A DNA stretch of 64,000 nucleotides. It comes from Anoplolepis gracilipes (Eukaryota; Arthropoda; Insecta; Hymenoptera; Formicidae). Under the pieces are notes generated by a model. The model saw nothing but the letters and a program-made list of their open reading frames with translations, searched no databases and was not told the DNA's origin. This document shows, in pieces, positions 14,988 through 26,969 of the stretch. The stretch is taken from the NCBI RefSeq assembly GCF_047496725.1, contig NC_132985.1, positions 657,001 to 721,000 of the forward strand, given 5' to 3'. The translations under genes and the position numbers were made by a program. Position 1 is the first letter of the stretch, and each line of letters opens with the position of its first letter.

Positions 14988-15411
14988 ATTTACGCGTACA
15001 AAGCTCGCGAATATGAAGTTTTCACATCTGCATCACATATTGTGTCAAATAGCGAAACAGAATCACCATCATAAAAGAAAATATCGTTAGTTGCTCTCGT
15101 TTTACAAAATATGATGATCCGATGATGTTCTCCGCGGTTTATTAATTCAATCTTGTTACAACGGGAATTGTGGTTGTTTATTTTCCGACAACACTCGCGT
15201 CGTGTGTCGAAAAGAATGATATCGTAGTTGCATTAGAAAGAGGGGGGGGGAAAAAAAAAAAAGAAACATATGAGACGTACATTTTGATCGCGTCCAGGGT
15301 ATTCATCCGGCGTAAATGACTTTTATAAGCGGCGTAATCAGGCACAAAATAATGGTGCGAAGTACGTGGTGCGTGGAACGTGTCGCGTTTGAATCATCCG
15401 TCCGCGAATCG

Positions 15412-15495
15412 ATTGACCGACTGATCGATCGACCGATCGATCGATCGGTAAATCGGTAAATCGGTAAATCGGTCGATCGATCGATCGATCGATCA
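15412..15495. repeat. GATC-rich tetranucleotide array with an 8-bp inner repeat
   Basis: The tract consists of GATCGATC and CGATCGAC units flanking three copies of GGTAAATC, then five further GATC units. Because GATC is self-complementary, the array can fold back on itself. No gene overlaps it convincingly. Confidence 0.8.
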
Positions 15496-18400
15496 TCCAT
15501 GCGACAACCCACGCCCGAGCTAATTCGACTGTCGTAATTAGCTTCGTTTATCGGTCGCTACCGCCTTCATTCCCAGGCGTGTTACGAGGCGCGGATATAA
15601 TCCCGCCATCGCGCCGGCGACGGTGCCGGTGCAAACAATTAACGTTGGTCTCGTTGTAACTTTGGTGGTGATTACCACAATTTTCGCATGCCGATACTTC
15701 GTCAAGCTGCCTCGCGGCTTTATATATAATCTTGTCGCTCAGATACACGTTAAAGGCGCGCTAGGAACTAGGAATGCCGATTTATTTTATGCGATAACAA
15801 AGGCGATCGATACGGATATTGAACATCGCGTGTTATACTATTTCACGAAAGATCGTCGAGTGCCGATTTGTCAAAGCCAAACGTGCTACTAATGTATGCG
15901 AGCTGCCGCTGTAAGGATGAACGGAATTGGAGCGAAGAAAAATTTCACGAGCAAACTTTAGGAGGATAAAAAAATTTTTCAAATTACGCGGAGCGAGTAG
16001 TAAAAGGGAGAAAGAAATGAAGAAAGGGGAAGCATCAATATTTCGAATGGTCGGGATCCAGTATCGAAATCTAATGAGTAACGTCAGAGGTATAATAGAA
16101 AAGACTCTTTTATTACTTTCTTTTTTTATTTCATCCGCACAGACGAACGAGAATGATAATTTTCGCGAGAAATTTCATGTAACGAAGAAGCATTGTGCGG
16201 ACCGTGAAGTGAAGAGCGTATAAAGTGAAGCGGATAGCAGAAAAAGGAGAAGTTTATTATGTGAAAGGAACACGGACATTTCCCCTGTGTGCGACGAGAA
16301 GCGGAGATTAACAAAAACAATCCTCCCGAGAAAAATGGAGAGTTAAGAGGCGACAGAAACATCTGAGGGTCCATTGGGGTTTATTAAGAAACACATACAA
16401 AGTTACTTGGTAATACATGCGTTATGAAACACGATACGTATAAGGGTCCATGCATTGCTATAAACTGCTATGAATAAATTAATATAATTATAATAATAAT
16501 TTATTTCACAATTATAAAAATTAAAAATATGATTATGAAATGTTAAATCTCCAATTTCAATATTACGTGGTTAGGTGGTTATAGGACGCTGTAAATAAAA
16601 AAAGCATGTACTATAAAATTATATTTATTATTCATGTAATTCTATTATAGTTTCTTCTAGTGCAATTCTGAATTAAATATTAAAGTTTCTGGAATCACGC
16701 ACAATGAAATTCGACTTAAGTAAATTAGGAAAGTGTGCTAATTTAACTTATGCGTGGAAACTTCTCCGCAGCCTTAATATTCCCTAAACTTTATCGCAAT
16801 ATTATTCCAGGTCCTAGAAAATAGACGCGCGTAATACAATTTTTAGTATACGTGATCTGGCTTCGGTATGCGTTATACAAGTACTTGCGAATATGAATAT
16901 GAATGTAAGGGTGCAGAATGAAAAGATAGAGATTAAATTTTTTTTTTAATTTTCACGAATTAGTTTTTTTTGTTTTTTTTTTCTCGAAATTCCCTAACAT
17001 TTCTTGCGAGAATATTTGACGTTGCCGCGCAGACAACGATGAGGCTCGACGATGGTTAACGGCAAAAATGTGATTCGTGCGCTATGTTAACGAGCGTGTC
17101 TAGCGGAGGTTAACGACGTACTGTTCTCTTTAACCGGATCCGCAGAGGCCCAACCCTTCCACTCGCGAAGTTCAGATAACGAGGCAATTTCATCAAAAAG
17201 ATAGGATTTTACGTGCGCCGTCGATTATACCGCTTCGATTAAAGTTGGAGTTAATTTAACTTTTTTTCTGGGACCATCTCGGATCGAGTATTCCTAAGTT
17301 TTTCGCTCAGGCTTCAGCAAACGATAAAGGTACATTTAATCACTATGTTTTATTTCCCGAGCACTTAATAGGTGATCTTTGATGGATTTCAAAAGGGAAA
17401 GGCTACGCGACGTAAGCCGCTTAACGAAACAAAACCGATCATTAATAGATTATTGAAAGAATCCGATTTATTATAAAGGTTGTTGTAATACCTTTTTTTT
17501 TTTTTTTTTTTTATTAAAATGTCAGAAAACATACACCCTATAAAGCAAATAAAATTTAAATAATAATATTTAATAAATAATAATAATAATAATAATTTAC
17601 CTTTCTAAAGAATATAAATTCCATTTTTCAGCTTTTTTAGCATTCATAATCATTTATAACACTTGTGGATCATAATAATACATTCTTATAAACTCGTAAA
17701 ATCAAAATGTGCAGCAAGAATGAGCACCTTACTTCCTCCGTAAACATAATAAATCATAATTTGTTTTTCCAGTATATAACAAGCGGAAAATATATTCTCT
17801 CTCTGGTACAATTTGTCTCGATTTTTTATGCAAGATTGTTAAGAGATAACGCACATTTGATTACACATTAGATTTATCTTTAGCTTTAAGAAGAAGGATA
17901 GATTTTTCAAAATGCGTAAATTAATCGATAACATCGCGAAAAAAATATCTAAAGGAACAATTTCGCTCTTTTTATGAAAAGCAAGATAATCGCGGCATTT
18001 TAGTGCAATTTTTTTTCACGTCGTTACGATTCCTCTTTCGCGTAGATATCGATGATCGTATCGATCGGCGATGAGGTTGTCGCGTCCATTCTTTTTTAGT
18101 TGAGCGCACGCGTTGCGCAGGAAGAGAGAGAGAGAGAGAGAGGAAGGGGGCAGGAGGCAAGAGGGAGTACGCACAGCCAGCGTAGTAAACATACTACTAC
18201 GCGCGTACTACCGTTCAGTCGTATTATGAATGAGGCGCGCGCGACAAAACTCGGAAAGGTCTTTACTCGCCGAACGATCAATATACGAGTGTGAAATAAA
18301 ATTTATTCTTATAAGCGTCTCTAGAACATCTATTCTTGCATCGTATTCTTTTAAAAAGTACACATATAATATATAGTATTGTAGAGTATACTATTATGTG

Positions 18401-19047
18401 TATACTCGCATGTCGTGTATAAAGATGTAATATATTTAGATAAAGTATATAAAAGAAATAGAAAATATATATTATAGAAGAAGCTTTTTTTATATATTCA
18501 CAAATAAATTTAAATCTGGAAACTTGTCATATGCAGCAGGTAATTTGTCATCATTCTGATTTGCATGTATGCATGTAATTCTAATATTATATTTTGAATT
18601 TAATAGCAAGTGTATAAAATATTTATTTAATAGGCGTTTTATGAATTATTTTTATTGCGAATGTCATAAAGTAAAAATTTGCATACTATTTCTATAAAGC
18701 AAAGAGTAAACTAAATTATAAAATAAATACGTTTTAATAATTTCACACAAATAAATATATTATTTATATATACGAGAAATATTAATAAAATATCCAAAGT
18801 CTTTAAAATCCTTCCACGTGACGTACACTGATTGTGAATAGCACGTACGATAAATCATCAACGGGGAGGGGGGAGGGGGGCAGCATAATCGACGCAAAGC
18901 AATGACATATTTATAAAAGATTGATCGCCACGTGATAGCGTAGCGTAAAACGAAATATGCCGCGAATGATGCCGTTCTATCATCGAGAAACACCCCGACA
19001 AGTCGGAGCGGGGGGGGGTGAGGAGGGGGGGATAGGGGAGTACTCAC

Positions 19048-19180
19048 ATTTCTTGTTTTTCTCGCCGACGACGGTGCCGGACAACAATCCGAGAACGATG
19101 AGCAGTAGCAGCAGCAGCAGAGGTAGGCGCGTTTTCCTACGCCACGGCACCGCGGCCGTGCCCCACGACATCGCCGACAT
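19048..19180 (-). CDS. First coding exon (partial gene) of a secreted or membrane protein
   Basis: Only the first coding exon is visible. It starts at the ATG at 19180 and runs 44 codons plus one base to a good donor (T|GTGAGT) just below 19048. The peptide has a short basic N-terminus (WRRKTR) followed by a long leucine-rich hydrophobic stretch, about residues 19-37, then a small-residue region (SGTVVG) typical of signal peptidase cleavage, and a charged start to the mature chain (EKNKK). This is the form of a secretory signal peptide or signal anchor. The upstream DNA is a CpG island with an NRF-1/Ewg-type site. No continuing exon could be recognised on the minus strand in the 19 kb to the left, so the first intron is very long and the family cannot be named. 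The exon call rests on the signal peptide, donor and promoter context; the function is unknown. Confidence 0.6.
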
Positions 19181-19600
19181 GTCCGCGCGTCTCAGCGCGC
19201 CTCGTCACTCGCGACGACCGGCTTCCTCCTCGCCGCCGCACTGGACGCGCCGCCGTGACACATAACCGCGCGGACGCGCGCGTCTCGCGCGTTCCTGCTC
19301 GCGTTGACACGCGTTACCTTGCCCGCTCGCTCGCGATCACTACCGAGGATCGACCGAGAGCCGGCACACGATACACGATACGCCAGTAACGCTACTATAT
19401 ATCAAATATGTGTTAGGATAATCGCGAACCGCGAACCGCGAACCGCGAACCGGAAAGCCGATCGGACGCACACACCGATCGCGAGCAATCGCGTTCGCGG
19501 CCGACGACAGGCTACCGCGAACGCGCCCACGTAATCGGCATCTGGCCGACTGTTGGACAGAGGTACCCGGTAACGCTCGACTCCGGCACTTGGACGACGA

Positions 19601-19666
<66 letters not shown>

Positions 19667-19830
19667 CCGTCGCTCACGGTGTTCGCGCACTAGCGTCGCG
19701 CCGTTATCGATCCCGTTACCGCCGTCGACGAACACCCATCGCCACCCCCGCGTCAAACAGCTTCTCCTGTCGACGTGCGCTGGCGCCATCTCGCTGCGCA
19801 TGCGCCGCGTCTATTCGAATTTTGACACTT
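19181..19830 (-). promoter_or_regulatory. CpG-rich promoter and 5' leader of the signal-peptide gene
   Basis: This stretch is strikingly rich in CG dinucleotides compared with the AT-rich DNA on both sides, as expected for an insect promoter or 5' UTR. It holds a 7-bp tandem array (GAACCGC, about four copies, near 19424-19451), a (GAC)n triplet array (about 19592-19667) and a perfect 12-bp TGCGCATGCGCC motif at 19795-19806. The last matches the palindromic site of NRF-1, called Erect wing in insects. I cannot place the transcription start. Long open frames across the triplet array are artefacts of the repeat. Confidence 0.5.
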
Positions 19831-21826
19831 GGAATGTGAAAACGCCGCGTGACGCTGTCAGATGCGAATTTTTGGCACGAGAGGGAAGATATATCTTGGA
19901 ATGTTTGTGTAGAAAGAGAAAATTAGAAATGCACACATCTCTCTCGATTGGCAGGGAATCCGGAGGAATTTGATATTGTTCGAGTAGATGGCGACGGCGA
20001 CGACGATGACATACTCTGGCTACTATATTCTTTGCTCACTCAACGAAACGTGACTTTCATAGAAATGATTTACTTGGAAATAAGCTCAGGTTCTGAATAT
20101 ACATCTCCGAGTCCTTTCGTTTCTTTGTCTTGGAATTCTTATGTAACTTCGGGTACTGATAAAAAAATGTTATTTCCTTTTTATTTCGTTAATTTCTGTG
20201 TAAAGTAAGTTGCTAGGTTGAATTATTATTACTTGCTTTTACAGATATGCAAGAAACAATATCTTACTTTTTATACATGCATTTCAATGAATGTGTCGAG
20301 CGAATTCTCCATGGAAATTTCACCTTTGTAATCCTAAACGAAAATCTATTTATCACGCTAAAAAGATTCGCGGTATCGAACGTGTATGTAAGTCGAAATG
20401 TCGCGCAGAACGCGGAATGTACACTGTCGTACAATAGAAAAATGTGAATCCGTCTAATAGAATGGCACGAGGAATTTCTCCTTTCCGGCATTGCAATTGC
20501 TATCGAAATCGAAGTTTCGCACAAGCACGACGGATAACACAAATCGTTTCAGAGAGAGAGAAAGAAAATAATTTACATATTATGCAATATACAGAGAATA
20601 GATATCCAATCGAACGATAACGCGAACGTATCTAGTCACGGCGCAATTTTAGTCTAAATAAATTTCTTACAATTTTTATACACAGAGAAAATATTATAAT
20701 ATAAGAAAAAATTACAATATCATTTTTCACGTGGAGCATACAAGGGAAATTACAATTTTATATTAAATAATATTATATATACATACGTGTATTATTACAA
20801 AGAAGTATTGTAATTATTCAAATATTTCGAAAGCTCAAACAAATGCATAACGTCAATTTTTACAGTAATTTTATAGTAATAAAGATTTTAATAAAGATCT
20901 TCATATTTCAACTTTACAACAAAAGAGAATTTTTCAAGTAATTTGTATTGTAAAATTTTCTTCATATTTTTCTCATATATTTAATTTGGTAAAACAAACG
21001 ATCTTCGTAATAGCACGCTGACTCTATCTAAACTGCGTTTGATAAATCATAACCACTTTGTTATATCAAATATCAATTGCGTGATCGCAACAAAATATGC
21101 AATAAGCTATCGAATGACTGATTGATCAAGAAAACTAATTCGCGATCTCAAAAACTTGTATCAAGAAGTAGTCGAGGTTGTTATCCAACAACATTGGTGT
21201 AATTTTAGAATTCTTTGTCGTGAAATTCAATAATACTCGTTTTTTTTCTTTCTTGTTTAGTTGCGTTTAAATGCGCTTCCGCGCGGTACAAAAATGCGTG
21301 AATCATATATCGTATCCGAGATCTGATTCATCTTATCGCTGCAAAAGTAATCGATCTTCTTATGATAAGACAAAGTTAACCGATTTTGATTACAAAGTGA
21401 CTGTGATTAGAAACTATATATCGGGTGGCGTGCAAAGCGATTCGAATCCTCGCGACTAAACTCATCGACGCGTTTCATATAAATTATTTAAGATATGCTA
21501 CCGCGACAAGCTTCTAATTGAGTTGGGTAAATGCTAGAATATATTTATATCTGTCGTACAATAGAGAATATAAAATAGGAATTCAATGTTTGAAAATAGT
21601 CGCGGATTTGTTATACTTGGCTTCGTTATTATTTTAGAAACTTAAAAAAAGCTTTAGAAATTCAGAAATTCACTCTTTGTTTTAAAATCATTATAATTTT
21701 AAGAATATAAAACATGATATAAAACATGTATCTTATTCATAATTTAGCTTTTCATACTTTATAACGTACGAATAGATTTCTTTTATTTAAATATTTGAAT
21801 CTTTAATCGTTTTCATGTATATAATT

Positions 21827-22216
21827 TTAAGGGAGAAATAATCAGTTATGTCAGTATAATAACATTTCGAGAGTTATGAATTTGACATTACGTCAAGCAT
21901 TTTTAACCTTTAAAATATATAATTAATAATTAATTTATGAGTTAAAATAAAGATTTGTCCTGTAGAAAATATAATTGAATCTCAACTGTTTTCTTTTATC
22001 GAACTAACTTTTTTATAGTAACTGTACACAAAAAAATTCATAAAACTGAAAATTTTAATTCTACAGGACAAATTTTTACTTTAATTCACAAATTAATTAT
22101 TAATCTTATATTTTAAAAGACTAAAAGTACTTTTTGCGTAATGTCAAATTTATGAATCTCTCAAAAATATAAAATGTATTAACCTGACGTAGCTGATTCG
22201 TATAGTTTCTCCTTAA
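21827..22216. mobile_element. TTAA-flanked foldback element (MITE-like, piggyBac-type target site)
   Basis: A 382-bp interior (21831-22212) is flanked on both sides by TTAA. The left end, reading inward, is GGGAGAAATAATCAG. The right end on the opposite strand is GGAGAAACTATACGAATCAG. The arms stay complementary for roughly 150 bases each, with shared blocks including AATTTGACATTACG, ATTAATAATTAATTT and TTTGTCCTGTAGAA, around a central spacer of about 75 bases. There is no transposase frame, so this is a non-autonomous foldback element. TTAA duplication is typical of the piggyBac superfamily, but the assignment is inference; the TTAA could also be chance in AT-rich DNA. Confidence 0.65.
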
Positions 22217-24458
22217 CGTCAACATTGTTATAGAATTTTTAACGTCCTTTTACATAAGGCGTCTGTGAAAAATTGTCCGACTGTGCAAATGCAGACTTTG
22301 CTTGCAGTCACACCCGATCTCAGCCACGAAACCACGCGGAGATACATTCGTTACACCTGATAGCGAGTGCAGCAACGTACGCCGCGTCGATAACGTTATC
22401 GCTGATGCGCGATCATTTTTCTCCCTCGATCAAGGCCTGTTGACGTCATTCTGATTAATATTCGTTCCGAAATATGACCGAAAATCCGCTTCTTTTGTCG
22501 GCCGTTCGTCGTTGGGTTGGCTGAACTTTGACCGTAAAAATCCCTCGGAAAAAATGAAAATCAGCATGTAGTCTCGAATACCTACGCGTACATGTCTATC
22601 GATTAGTACCTTTTTAATCGTACCCCTAGACCACAAGCTGATTGATCGGAAAACAGTTTATTCTACAAGACAATCTGCCTCACGATGGCAAAGCAAATGC
22701 GTTATCGGCGCGCTTCTCTTTCAAAGAGACATACGACCTGTCAACTTATCAAAATTTAATTTCTTTAACGCGGTAAATAAATTAAATAAATAAAATATAT
22801 ATTAATGTGAATTAAAAATACAAATAGGTTTATAAAATAATTTATTGATTTGAATTTAGGATTTTCGCATATAAATAATAAATCGTCAAACGTTTTATAA
22901 AATTGAAAAAAATGCGCAGATTGATTTCGAAATCTAATATAGCGAAATATAGGCACATGTATATGTGTACTCTCTTGTTAATAAAAACTTTTTCAACATT
23001 GCAAAAATACTACAATAACTATATCAATTTTTCAAAATCACTTATTTTGATGTAACGATGATTTGGAAAGATTTTATGTATTGATTCCGAATAAAATGTC
23101 GTTACTACAAGCTCGAATTTTCGATTTTCTCGAGGATGATAGCGAATTGTGCCGCGCAATGATTAGCGATCCCATTGCGTTTCAAAGTATTAGAAATAAA
23201 ATCGTAGTATCGTTTGAAAAAAAAAAGCGCCAAAGAGAAATTCGATCGATCGATCAAAATTAATGGACAATAGTGGAAAAGTGACCAATCGCTTATTACC
23301 TTCGTTAGTAGGAGAAATGATAAAGTAGTCAGGGAGATTGAACGTTTGCGACTTTTCTTCCGTCGATTGAATTAATATCCGGAATAGAATAATCGAATAT
23401 TTACATTGCGTGCTGTTCTCGTCATTAATCAGTGCAAGCAAACCGTGATATAACGGTATGTACACGCCCCGTATTTAATCGCGAGTCCCTTGCGAACCTC
23501 GTTCGTGTTTGACACGTATGACAGGTACGTTTGTGTGACAGCTAATCCGGACAATCTAAATTAATCGAGCATTTAATCTTTCAGATATCTTTTAAATCGT
23601 TGCGCGTTGTTTGAATAGATACCAAGAAAGCTTGAAATATGTCTCGTATCTAAAATATTACAGGGAGAGAAAAATTTCTTCCATTTTTAGATGAGATTTT
23701 ATCGTAATGAGTAATTATATTTCTGTACTTTCTTAATATTTGTATATTAATAACTTTCTATGTTTACATAGAATTTTGAATACTAAATTACATGAATAAG
23801 TAACTTATCTTTTTAAATTCTCGCAGAAAATTATTCTCGTCTTTACGAAAATACATTTAACAAGCAAAAAACAACTATTTTTTTTTTTTAAATATTATAA
23901 ATTTTCAGATTAATTATTAAGTAATTTCTAAATGGGAAAAGATCGTGCAAATTCTCGCTAAAGGGATATTTCTACAACAGTTTCAGAGACTTTTTAAAAA
24001 TTTCTCTCTCATAAGTATTCTGTTGAGAGTAATTGCCGCGAATTAATTTGCGTGTTTTAATCGCAACATTTATCTATACACCAGAGCTTCTCTTTACATC
24101 TATCTGTTTAGCAACATCGTGGCGACGCGCGATTATACGTCGAACAGTCGATACTCGACACGGTTGAAATTATCACGGTACACACACGGGTCAACGAGTT
24201 ATCGTGAATACAGGGCCTGTGGACACGTCATTTCGTGTCAGTCGGCGGGAATCGTCGCGATCGCACACACCCATCGCATATTTGCCAAATGGCACTCAAA
24301 ATCAATAAATAACGATGTGTAAGATCGATAAAAGCGTGATATTCCGGGATAACGTGTAGAAACGGAAATACCTGGTTAAGCTTAAATCAACTAAAGAGGC
24401 CAAAGAGCGACAAATCAAATGGTTTTGATCAAAGTCCGCAGTGTATGTGCTGAATAAC

Positions 24459-24490
<32 letters not shown>

Positions 24491-24618
24491 CTACAAACTA
24501 GTGCTTGTCGTTTTTAAAGTGAGTAAGAAATTGACAGCTGATGCGTGAAATATAGACTCGCTATTTATTAAGTTATATATAGCAAAGTTTTATTAAAAAC
24601 TGTTTCATTAAAATTTTA

Positions 24619-24635
24619 AGGTCATTTAGAGGTCA
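24619..24635 (+). promoter_or_regulatory. Direct repeat AGGTCA spaced by 5 (DR5)
   Basis: Two perfect AGGTCA hexamers are separated by TTTAG. This is the half-site of nuclear receptors. It sits in intergenic DNA 2.3 kb upstream of the unknown gene at 26970. Chance occurrence is possible. Confidence 0.25.
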
Positions 24636-26969
24636 TTTAATAAAATAAAGCTTTTTTTTCTATTACAGTATAGTAGGTATTACACGTAATTCAGAAGAAA
24701 AGGGTGAATCGCTAAGTTTATGCTCATTTAAGCCGGATTGTTTATGCAACCGGATCTTTTTATTCACTTAGCTTGAAATGTAAGCGTTTTTCGTGTAAAT
24801 TCGTTGAAAATACGTCACTCACTCTTTTTCATTCGCGGAGTTTTAGCCAAGCTTGAAGAGAATTATTTCAGGGAGCCTCACGCGCAGATTTTCAAAATGT
24901 ATAGTACGCAACATTTTTTTCACGAGGATTTGTATCGAAATCACGGTTGTGCGCGATCGTAGTTTTTGCCGATCGGCTTTTGTGATTGACGTATGATTTT
25001 GCCGCGGATAAAATCGAAACGGAGAAATGAAGAGATTCGCGAACAATTACGCGCTCGATCTTGAAGCACGAGGGAAAAAAGAGAAAGAGAAAGAAAAAAA
25101 AAAAACCGCAACGAAACTGATATTGACGCAGCTGGTAGAAGTGCGACATGGAGCGGGAAATGACGGATTATTAAATTAGTTACTATGACGACCCGGTGGT
25201 CAAGGAAATGGATGACCACATGGGTCACAGCGGACAGTCGAAGTCCGACAATCCGACGATCCGACGGCGCGTTGAACGATCAATCGGCACGGAACGGTTC
25301 CGAGTTGCGATTTCCAATCGCGACGATCGGAGCAGTACAATATGACACGCGACGATCCTCCAGTGCGTTTCAGAAAACACGCTCTTGTCCCGGGAGATGT
25401 AATCGCGTGCATTGACCGAATTACGTGTACATAGTACATACGCAGGCAATCTGATGAAAATTTCGTGATTTTGTCGCGCACAGAAATCGCAACTCGATTT
25501 GTCGATCAACCAGCGAATCGTTTAGTGATTTACTGACAAATTGATATACAAGAATGTCGGTAATTATAGTTTGATCGGAGATCGATCCTATGAATAATTA
25601 TCACGATGGATGGAGCTAATAAAAAGAGAGCGATATCGATGAACATTTTTCTCTAATGATGACTGCATATTTTTATATATTTCTTATATTATAATGAAAA
25701 AGATATGTGTGTGTGCAATGTTTACGAAAAAAAAAAAATAAATAAATAAGTAGCTTTAAATAGCTGATAAACTTGGCAGAAGAAACGGGTTTTGTGATCA
25801 GTGAAAAGTATAAAATATATCTAGATAAATATTTTGCGGATAATAAAAAATTATTGATATATAATATTTATATTACATTTAAATAAAAATTAATGTGAGT
25901 AAAAAATGATTTTTAAACAATTTTCATTATGCTAAAATTTTAGAATTATACTATTATATTAATTAAACACATAAGTTAGTTATGAAATCTGGTGAAATTA
26001 AGTTTTATAAAATTACATTACACGCGAAATTTTGGATGGACGGAAATTTCATTGTTTGTTTAGCGTAACAACAGCGTAGCATATTCAGCATTAAACGCAT
26101 ACTTAACATAATGATATTGAAGGCTGAGCAAAGATAACTGAACCGCTTGTGTGTTGAGACGTACACTTCTCACTAATTTCCACAATTCACATAAATGATT
26201 TAATATTTGATTTATTAATACTTTACCGACTTTATACAGACTTACTATTAATACGATTTTGTATTTTGACTCGCAGAGTCACTGTAAATCTAGCACTTGT
26301 AACTGATTAAGAGATTAATATTAATATTAATAAAGCAAGAAGAGAGCATCAGGTACATCCATGGTATGCATTTCACGATGCATTTCTCAAATAACGCGTT
26401 ATTTTTTCAGATTTTCATAGAAAATAATATTTCTAAATATATATTTTTTCTTATTAATTTTTTTGCTTACTTGTTGCTATTTATTCATTACGTAGTGAAA
26501 TACTCGCATCTTCAGTTCTTGAAAATTTGTCAGGAGACGCATTTATCATTTATCATTCGAAGAATCGAAATGCGCAAGATTTGTTATTGACAAATCGTGG
26601 CGCATAGAATTTATTCCGACAAATCTCGGAATTTTGTGCAGGATTCATCGTGCGCAAATCGAAATACGAGTGTGCGTCAGGTGTTTGCGGGAATTACGCA
26701 AAACTCGATTTCATCCGCACGTCAAACGGTCGTTCCTTTTTGCAGACGGAGTTTTCGACGTGATAAAATCTGCGCGCGCTCCACGTCGATTGGAAAACGT
26801 CGAGGATCGCTGAGCGATGTTTTATCTGGACGGAAAAGGAAACGCCGCCGAATAACGCAAAATAAGACTCCTCATCCTCGTTCAACAAGGAGGAGAATTT
26901 CGGCTGGTGGCTGAACGATCGGGAAATCGCGGTATTGCAACGCGTAAGGATCATCGATCATCCGGACCA

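Larger units (their letters stand above)
19831..26855. other. AT-rich intergenic spacer
   Basis: About 7 kb with no supported gene. Open frames are short, without splice sites or recognisable protein sequence. It contains the TTAA-flanked foldback element at 21827-22216, a 30-base poly(T) run near 24462, a 14-bp perfect palindrome CGATAACGTTATCG near 22388, a DR5 motif at 24619-24635, and a CG-richer stretch at 25.2-25.5 kb that shows no coding signal. Confidence 0.45.

Noticed and set aside
15623..15892. An 89-codon frame with a hydrophobic N-terminus resembling a membrane segment
   Set aside because: One short hydrophobic stretch is not enough. No family resemblance, promoter or splice partner was seen.
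19340..19973. Poly-Asp, poly-Thr and poly-Ser frames near 19.6 kb
   Set aside because: They arise from the GAC triplet array in the promoter or leader.
21271..21459. A tRNA-like TTCGAATCC motif near 21440
   Set aside because: No matching A box, anticodon stem or acceptor stem could be found around it.
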